Shown: one piece after another, positions 6,246 through 10,215 of the stretch
Layout: each line of letters opens with the position of its first letter
Numbering within the stretch: position 1 is the stretch's first letter
Assembly: GCA_023424095.1 (NCBI GenBank)
Contig: JAFAEG010000106.1
Span: 1 to 10,215, forward strand
Source: Pseudomonadota bacterium
GTDB taxonomy: Bacteria; Pseudomonadota; Alphaproteobacteria; Sphingomonadales; Sphingomonadaceae
Direction of reading: 5' to 3'
DNA: 10,215 bases
The notes under the pieces: generated by a model
What the model was told of the DNA's origin: nothing
Databases searched by the model: none
The model's input: the letters and a program-made list of their open reading frames with translations, nothing else
Position numbers and translations under genes: made by a program

Positions 6246-7136
6246 TCAGCGCTTCCGAATAGGATATCCGCCATTCCCGGAGCGCGCGCCCAGCAGCCCA
6301 TAGAACCAGAACGCCTCATGGCTGCGCACCAGAGCATTGAGTTTCGCCGGAGAGAGCCCGGTCACCCTTCGGATCTTCCTGCCCAGATGCGATTGATCCG
6401 AAAAGCCCGTCTCCGCCGCGATCGCGGCCAGATCGAACCCGCCTGCGGCCGAGATTTCGGCTCCGTGGCACATCGCTTCCTCTACCCGCGCATAGAGTTG
6501 CAGATCGCGATAGCTCTGGCCGGTCCAGTCTTTGACGCGTCGCTGTAGCTGGCGCAGCCCACCACCTGCGGCTGCAAATGCAGCCCGGCTGGCGAGCGAA
6601 GCCAGCCAGCCCCTGAGATCGCCCGCGCTGTCGATCGCGGGCCGGTTCCGCCAGTGAGGCCTGAGCATGTCCTGCAACCGCAGGTACGGCTCGTCCCCCT
6701 CGAGCGTTTCGGCATGCAGGAGCGGCTCCAGACCGCCGCGCGAGAGAACGGATCCAAGCGGCAGGATCGCATCGAGATATTTCTGGATGTCGATCCCGAG
6801 CAGTCTGGACAAGGCTTCGGGATAGAAGCTCACCGTCAGCGCATACACCGGGCCGGGTGACCAGCTGGCGGACGGCCTGCGCCTCGGCCCCGCAAACACC
6901 ACCCCGCGCATGGGCTGCGAGAGCCGGACAGCGCCAGGATCACGCGCATCCTCGACCATGTGCAGATCGCCTTCGAATATCCACGAAAGGGTCGGGAAAG
7001 GCGTGGCCGGAAAATAGTTGAACCGCTCGGCATCGGCGAGTTCAGCCCCACGCGTATCCCGTTCCACTGCCAGATGAATGCAGGAGAACATGGATGAATG
7101 CGGGAGATGCAGGCGGGCGCGGGGCATGTCCCCCAT
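6246..7136 (-). CDS. AraC/XylS-family transcriptional regulator, 296 aa
   Basis: A cytosolic DNA-binding regulator. The C-terminal AraC double helix-turn-helix domain covers about residues 190-272: the first HTH is LRQLQRRVKDWTGQSYRDL (194-212), and the second is FDLAAIAAETGFSDQSHLGR (234-253) followed by KIRRVTGLSPAKL, the classic family ending. The N-terminal 180 residues are a sensor domain; SWIFEGDLHMV (51-61) and the nearby FAGP are typical of AraC proteins whose N-terminal domain is not a plain cupin. The ligand is unknown. ATG 7136 has GGGAG 10 bp upstream; Met4 or Met16 could be the true start. The gene is divergent from the acetoacetate-decarboxylase-like gene, with 182 bp between starts, the usual layout for a regulator and its target. 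Confidence 0.88.
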   Translation of the reverse strand: MGDMPRARLHLPHSSMFSCIHLAVERDTRGAELADAERFNYFPATPFPTLSWIFEGDLHMVEDARDPGAVRLSQPMRGVVFAGPRRRPSASWSPGPVYALTVSFYPEALSRLLGIDIQKYLDAILPLGSVLSRGGLEPLLHAETLEGDEPYLRLQDMLRPHWRNRPAIDSAGDLRGWLASLASRAAFAAAGGGLRQLQRRVKDWTGQSYRDLQLYARVEEAMCHGAEISAAGGFDLAAIAAETGFSDQSHLGRKIRRVTGLSPAKLNALVRSHEAFWFYGLLGARSGNGGYPIRKR

Positions 7137-7318
7137 AGGTCATGTCTCCCAAGGACATTGTCGCTTTCGTTCTATACGCCCCGCCGCCGGAGAAGAATGC
7201 TCGGCGCTCATGTCCGCCGCTGCGAGAACGGGGTCAACGACCTGATGCTGCCTGGTCTTCTTCAACACCACCACCTGCCACGGCCATGCGAGCTGCCGAC
7301 CTTCGCAGAGGCCGCGCC

Positions 7319-8176
7319 ATGAGGGGCAAGCAGGACCTGTTTCGACGCTTTCCGCTGGATGGCAGCGTCACGATCGCGGGGGAGGAATTGACCACTCCCT
7401 ATCACGTCAACAACGGGACCATGCTGTGTCTGGGCGGCACCGTCGATCGGAGCGTCGCCGCCGATTTGCTGGCGCGGGAGGAACTGACGCCGCTATCGGA
7501 TACGCAGGGACGGGCGCTCGCCGCCATCTGGGTATGCGACTTCGCCGACGCCAATCTGGGCGCCCATCACGAACTGCAGATATCCCTGTTCGCGACGCCC
7601 CGCAGCTCGCCACCGCTACCGTCCGATCCCTTCGCCTTCTTTCGTGCGCTGGCGACGCGGTCTGACCTTCTGATGGTCTGCCATGGACTCTGGAACAACA
7701 CTGAACGGGTTGTCCGCTACAACGCCGAACATCTGCTTCTCAACGCCAGGCTGACTCAGAGCGAAGTCAGGTTCGAGCGCAGCCGATGGGCTTTCGAATT
7801 TCGGGATGTTCAGGGAGCCCTGATCGCCGAGGGCGCGGTCCGCGCCTCCCATGCTCAACCGCCAGGCCCGTCATGGCAGATCGCCCGCCAGATGGGCCTG
7901 CGGGCGATGCTGCGCCTGATCCGATCCCCCATCGCGAACATCGCTGTCGTCAATACGAGGCGACTGGAGGATGACTGCAACCATATGTGCCAGACCTATA
8001 CGGCCTGCGCGCGGCCCTTCATCAGACCGGCCGGGCCCGAAGACAGGATATCCATAGAACATCCCATTTATCGCCGCCTGGATTTCAGCATCGGCTTCGT
8101 TCAACAACTCAACGACGTCGGCTTTATTTTCCTGCGCCCGAGCCGCCTCGCCCCCCAGGAACAACGAAAATCATGA
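7319..8176 (+). CDS. Acetoacetate decarboxylase-like fold protein, 285 aa, without internal lysine
   Basis: The N-terminal half resembles the acetoacetate decarboxylase-like beta-barrel family: TPYHVNNGTMLCLGGTVD (26-43), then RALAAIWVCDFADANLGAHHELQISLFA (65-92), in which the G-x-HHEL-Q-S core is the recognisable part. A second half with KPF-like segments is not recognised. True acetoacetate decarboxylase uses a lysine Schiff base; this protein has lysines only at positions 4 and 284, so a different activity, or a binding role, is implied. I chose ATG 7319, preceded by AGAGG; ATGs at 7286 and 7142 are in frame but add Arg/Pro-rich sequence and the latter would overlap the regulator's promoter space. 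It is divergent from the AraC-type gene. The family call is moderate; that the gene is real is more certain. Confidence 0.65.
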   Translation: MRGKQDLFRRFPLDGSVTIAGEELTTPYHVNNGTMLCLGGTVDRSVAADLLAREELTPLSDTQGRALAAIWVCDFADANLGAHHELQISLFATPRSSPPLPSDPFAFFRALATRSDLLMVCHGLWNNTERVVRYNAEHLLLNARLTQSEVRFERSRWAFEFRDVQGALIAEGAVRASHAQPPGPSWQIARQMGLRAMLRLIRSPIANIAVVNTRRLEDDCNHMCQTYTACARPFIRPAGPEDRISIEHPIYRRLDFSIGFVQQLNDVGFIFLRPSRLAPQEQRKS

Positions 8177-8500
8177 TGCAGCGCAATTGTGGGCCATGAC
8201 AGTCGGAGCATTTTGATCGGATGAGCACCAAGCTGCATCAAGAAGTGCAGCAAAACAGAGAATTGGAGCATGCGCCCGGCTCAAAACAGCGGAAAAATGC
8301 TCTGGCGATCTCCAGCGACAACCTGGAGACAATGCGGCAGGGCGGATGCGGGCACGAAGGAGCGGGTGATGGCCGGCTCCACCGAACCGCGCGGCTCCGC
8401 CAGTCGCAGCCGCAAGACCAGCCTTGAGCGCCGACGACTCTTGCATGGGCCGCACGGCACGCTTGCTCTGGCGGCGCCGGGCTGATACCGCAGCGCCGGA
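8177..8500. other. Intergenic region before tRNA-Thr; no convincing gene
   Basis: I see no supported gene here. A 68-codon plus-strand frame from 8221 has low-complexity Gln/Arg/His content and no good ribosome-binding sequence. The region holds a widely spaced inverted pair (GAGCATTTT 8206-8214, AAAATGCTC 8294-8302) and a compact 7-bp hairpin at 8309-8329. The tRNA-Thr promoter must be in the 3' part, but I find only a poor candidate (TTGCTC near 8464). Confidence 0.5.
8309..8329. repeat. 7-bp perfect inverted repeat (hairpin) between two genes
   Basis: TCTCCAG (8309-8315), loop CGACAAC, CTGGAGA (8323-8329). It lies 130 bp after the acetoacetate-decarboxylase-like gene. No T-run follows, so it is not a standard terminator. 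Confidence 0.4.
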
Positions 8501-8575
8501 GCCGGCGTAGCACAGCGGTAGTGCAGCGGTTTTGTAAACCGAAGGTCGGGAGTTCGATCCTCTCCGCCGGCACCA
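8501..8575 (+). tRNA. tRNA-Thr (anticodon TGT)
   Basis: A full 75-nt cloverleaf starts GCCGGCGTAGCACAGC and ends with encoded CCA (8573-8575). The acceptor stem GCCGGCG pairs perfectly with CGCCGGC, the discriminator is A, the anticodon loop TTTTGTAAA gives TGT for ACA/ACG threonine codons, and the T loop has AGTTCGATCCT. The 3' half of such a tRNA is a common target of tyrosine integrases, and the sequence character changes right after it. Confidence 0.97.
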
Positions 8576-8578
8576 CGA

Positions 8579-8607
8579 CCTAAGTTGTTTATTATCAACA
8601 GCTTAGG
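8579..8607. repeat. 11-7-11 inverted repeat just downstream of tRNA-Thr (possible recombinase core site)
   Basis: CCTAAGTTGTT (8579-8589), spacer TATTATC, AACAGCTTAGG (8597-8607): ten Watson-Crick pairs plus one T-G pair. It begins 4 nt after the tRNA CCA. Two 11-bp half-sites around a 7-bp AT-rich spacer is the geometry of tyrosine-recombinase crossover sites. It could alternatively form a hairpin ending the tRNA transcript, though no T-run follows. Confidence 0.45.
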
Positions 8608-8623
8608 GATGATCGAAGGCCTT

Positions 8624-8667
8624 TTCAGGTAGATTGAGGCGTTCGAGATCGCCTCTCTTGACCTGAA
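8624..8667. repeat. Imperfect 18-nt-arm inverted repeat
   Basis: Arms at 8624-8641 and 8650-8667 with an 8-base loop. The outer 7 bp (TTCAGGT/ACCTGAA) and inner 6 bp (GAGGCG/CGCCTC) pair perfectly, around a mostly mismatched internal loop (14 of 18 positions match). Non-coding. It may be a protein-binding site or a small structured RNA. Confidence 0.45.
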
Positions 8668-8713
8668 CAAGCCGGGAACAAACCATCTCTGCCCGGCCCT
8701 GCCCGTGCCGCGC

Positions 8714-8733
8714 CTGTACAAATTCTGTACAAA
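8714..8733. repeat. Direct repeat of CTGTACAAA with an 11-bp period
   Basis: CTGTACAAA occurs at 8714-8722 and again at 8725-8733, start to start 11 bp, so both copies face the same side of the helix. Each contains the palindrome TGTACA. This spacing suits an operator or an integrase arm-type site near an element end. The second copy overlaps the T-run of the terminator for the minus-strand genes. Confidence 0.5.
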
Positions 8734-8747
8734 AAGCCCCGGCTTTG
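8731..8747 (-). terminator. Probable intrinsic terminator of the methylase-DUF4326 operon
   Basis: On the minus strand, shortly after the DUF4326 stop, AAAGC-CGGG-GCTTT forms a compact stem followed by further T residues (complement of the A-run 8731-8735). The stem is short, so efficiency is uncertain, but position and direction fit. Confidence 0.5.
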
Positions 8748-8753
8748 TTCCCC

Positions 8754-9296
8754 CTATCCGCGCCAGTGGCGCGTCCGGGTCCGCCTGGTCCAGTCGGCCT
8801 TGATCTCGGCGACTCGATAGTCGCGGTCGGCTTCGAGCAACCGAAAGGACGTCCGGGCTCCCGGGCTTGCTCCTATCGCGGCCAGCGGCTGCAGGCCGGC
8901 CAAGATCGCGCGCAGCACGTCGGCATGGCAGTCGACGGTCAGCGGGCACCAGCAGGCGACATCGACAGCAGCCCCGTCCGACGTCAGCCAGGCGCGAATC
9001 TCCTTGAGCGTTGGCGGAGCTGGCGACCCGACCTCTTGCAGTTCGTCCGCCGCCTCGGCCGCGATCGCCTCGGGCAGGCTCCCCATCTCGCCGGCGAGCC
9101 AGAGCGCGAAGAGGCGCGTCGCGGCCCATTGCCGGCCGCGCCAGGTGTCGGCATTGTTGGCCCGCGCTAGTGCGACCGCGGCCGGGCCGCCGACCCGGAA
9201 TGGATTCGCACCTCTCGTCGGGCGGCCGACATAGACCGCCCCGGCGGGCCATAGCGCGCCCGCCTTGCGACTGCGCTGCACGCGTCGCCCGCCCAT
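8754..9296 (-). CDS. DUF4326 domain protein, 180 aa
   Basis: A protein of the DUF4326 family, found widely in phages and accessory regions; no activity is established that I can state. The two family blocks are visible: VYVGRPTRGANPF at residues 21-33 (usual form VGRP-x-x-x-GNPF; here Ala replaces the Gly-Asn glycine position, giving GANPF), and ACWCPLTVDCHADVL at 114-128, with Cys115, Cys117, Cys123 and His124 that may bind a metal. The helical stretch between them (about 45-105) matches the family spacing. The C-terminal 40 residues are Arg-rich and extend past the usual domain end. ATG 9296 lies 4 bp after the methylase stop and its GGAGGAG ribosome-binding sequence is inside the methylase gene, so the two are co-transcribed and probably translationally coupled. 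Confidence 0.82.
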   Translation of the reverse strand: MGGRRVQRSRKAGALWPAGAVYVGRPTRGANPFRVGGPAAVALARANNADTWRGRQWAATRLFALWLAGEMGSLPEAIAAEAADELQEVGSPAPPTLKEIRAWLTSDGAAVDVACWCPLTVDCHADVLRAILAGLQPLAAIGASPGARTSFRLLEADRDYRVAEIKADWTRRTRTRHWRG

Positions 9297-9300
9297 GGCC

Positions 9301-10098
9301 CTAACTCCTCCCGTCGGTGATGATGAGCTCGCGCGCCGGCTTCAGGTTCCTGCTGCCGGCGACGAAGTAGTTAAGGTCGACCGGCTCGATCCTCGCCCAG
9401 CCGAAAATCTCGCGGATCTGCGGCACATCGTTGATCGACAGGATGAAGCGCCCTTGTAGCCCCCGGAGCGCGTTCGCGACCGATGCAAACTCGTCACGCG
9501 CGAAAAGGTCCTTGCCGTAGTAACCTTCCGTGCCCCAGTAGGGCGGGTCCAGATAGAACAGCGTGCCGGGGCGGTCCCAGCGGCGGATAAACTCCGCCCA
9601 AGGCAAGCAATCGATCCATACACCGGCGAGGCGCTCGTGCGCAGCTTCGAGGAGCGGCACGAGTCGTGTGATATCGAATCTGGCACCCGCGCTGGTCGCC
9701 ATTCCGAACGTCCGGCTGCTGACTTTGCCACCGAAAGACAGCCGCTGCAGATAGAGAAAGCGCGCCGCGCGTTCGAGGTCTGTAAGGGTCTCGGGGTCCT
9801 GCGCGTTAAGACGCTCGAACTCGGCCCGGCTGGCGACCTGCCATTTCAGCATGTCTAGGAAGGCCTGGTGGTGGCGTTGCAGAATCCGGAAGAAGATCGC
9901 GACATCGCGCGAATAGTCGTTGATCGCCTCGGCCTTCGGCCTGGCCGGCCGGCGCAGGAAGACCCCGCCCATGCCGACGAAGGGCTCGGCATAGAGCGTG
10001 TGCTCGATGAGGCCGATCCGTTCGATGATTGTTCTCGCAAGCTGACGCTTGCCTCCGACATAGCCGGCCACGGGGCTGACCGGTCTCACAGCTTCCAT
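9301..10098 (-). CDS. D12-class (Dam-like) DNA adenine N6-methyltransferase, 265 aa
   Basis: A DNA methyltransferase that transfers a methyl group from S-adenosylmethionine to N6 of adenine; Dam relatives recognise GATC, but the target here is not shown. In order: motif X GYVGGKRQLA (12-21), the AdoMet-binding motif I AEPFVGMGGVFL (37-48), INDYSRDV (59-66), and the catalytic motif IV LDPPYWGT (183-190) with DPPY at 184-187; SINDVP (221-226) follows. No restriction endonuclease is adjacent, so it looks like an orphan, phage-type methylase. I chose ATG 10098, preceded by GAGGT about 10 bp upstream; in-frame ATG 10170 and TTG 10194 would add a basic tail (PPRRPKPHLRGG...) without conserved motifs. 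It heads the operon with the DUF4326 gene. Confidence 0.88.
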   Translation of the reverse strand: MEAVRPVSPVAGYVGGKRQLARTIIERIGLIEHTLYAEPFVGMGGVFLRRPARPKAEAINDYSRDVAIFFRILQRHHQAFLDMLKWQVASRAEFERLNAQDPETLTDLERAARFLYLQRLSFGGKVSSRTFGMATSAGARFDITRLVPLLEAAHERLAGVWIDCLPWAEFIRRWDRPGTLFYLDPPYWGTEGYYGKDLFARDEFASVANALRGLQGRFILSINDVPQIREIFGWARIEPVDLNYFVAGSRNLKPARELIITDGRS

Positions 10099-10139
10099 CT
10101 TGTTTTTACCTCGGGAATCGCCGCCTCTTAGATGCGGCT

Positions 10140-10159
10140 TCGGCCGCCGCGGCGGCCGA
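10140..10159. repeat. 20-bp perfect GC palindrome upstream of the methylase
   Basis: TCGGCCGCCGCGGCGGCCGA equals its own reverse complement over all 20 bases. With the methylase start at 10098 it lies about 40 bp upstream in non-coding DNA, an operator-like place. If translation began at 10170 or 10194 it would instead be coding for a Pro/Arg run. Confidence 0.5.
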
Positions 10160-10215
10160 TATGAAGGCATTCTATCGAGGCGGGTTGCCTGCAAGCTTTG
10201 CCCGCCGGACCAGAC

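Larger units (their letters stand above)
8576..10215. mobile_element. Putative edge of an integrated element (prophage/ICE-like) at tRNA-Thr; runs off the window
   Basis: From the tRNA-Thr 3' end onward the window holds AT-richer, repeat-laden non-coding DNA and then two genes typical of phages and accessory elements: a D12-class adenine methyltransferase and a DUF4326 protein, both reading toward the tRNA. This is the usual picture of one end of an element inserted in a tRNA 3' end. There is no integrase and no second copy of the tRNA 3' end in the window, so the other boundary must lie beyond 10215. The call is inference from position and gene content. Confidence 0.5.

Noticed and set aside
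7158..7178. TTGTCG...TATACG as a promoter for the plus-strand gene
   Set aside because: The boxes are only 9 bp apart, far too close for a sigma-70 promoter.
8221..8427. Possible 68-aa plus-strand gene before tRNA-Thr
   Set aside because: It has no good ribosome-binding sequence, Gln/Arg/His/Gly-rich low-complexity content and no recognisable motif.
8238..8576. Minus-strand frame with RIELPTFGLQNRCTTAVLRR
   Set aside because: This is the well-known artefact of translating the complement of a tRNA-Thr gene.
1..10215. CRISPR array or insertion sequence
   Set aside because: I saw no regularly spaced repeat series, no transposase frame and no terminal inverted repeats with a target duplication.

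Overview
The window is GC-rich DNA, densely coded on both strands. Its gene content (EF-Tu next to tRNA-Tyr and tRNA-Gly, a TTGACA-N17-CATAAG promoter, RlmB, a YkgJ-type cysteine-cluster protein, an MHS-type MFS transporter) points to an alphaproteobacterium, most likely of the order Hyphomicrobiales (Rhizobiales) and perhaps Bosea-like. The order is inferred from gene families and layout. The genus is a guess.

Region 1 (1-1410) is a translation-related block. It holds the 5' end of tuf on the minus strand, a SelT/SelW/SelH-family thioredoxin-like protein on the plus strand, a short decayed fragment resembling an outer-membrane protein tail, then tRNA-Gly(TCC) and tRNA-Tyr(GTA) on the minus strand behind one strong promoter. 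Transcription order is Tyr, Gly, then tuf further downstream. This recalls the tRNA-tufB arrangement known in other proteobacteria, but here a selW-like gene on the opposite strand sits in the gap.

Region 2 (1445-4055) has a minus-strand pair, a P-loop ATPase/kinase-like protein followed by a YkgJ-family cysteine-cluster protein. Divergent from them is rlmB (23S rRNA Gm2251 methyltransferase). Convergent with rlmB is a small secreted protein of unknown function; a perfect inverted repeat spans both stop codons.

Region 3 (4056-6108) has a regulatory-looking gap with two dyads and a near-match to a CtrA box. It is followed by a 555-residue metabolite:H+ symporter carrying an unusual extracytoplasmic insert, and ends in a textbook intrinsic terminator.

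Region 4 (6246-8176) is a divergent pair: an AraC-family regulator (minus) and a protein resembling the acetoacetate decarboxylase-like fold (plus) that has no internal lysine and so cannot use the classical Schiff-base mechanism. The regulator probably controls its neighbour.

Region 5 (8501-10215) starts with tRNA-Thr(TGT). Immediately beyond its 3' end the character changes to AT-richer non-coding DNA full of repeats: an 11-7-11 inverted repeat resembling a recombinase core site, an 18-nt-arm inverted repeat, and CTGTACAAA direct repeats one helical turn apart. Then comes a two-gene minus-strand operon, a D12-class DNA adenine methyltransferase followed by a DUF4326 protein. I read this as the edge of a prophage or other integrative element inserted at tRNA-Thr. 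No integrase lies in the window, so the mobile-element call is an inference.
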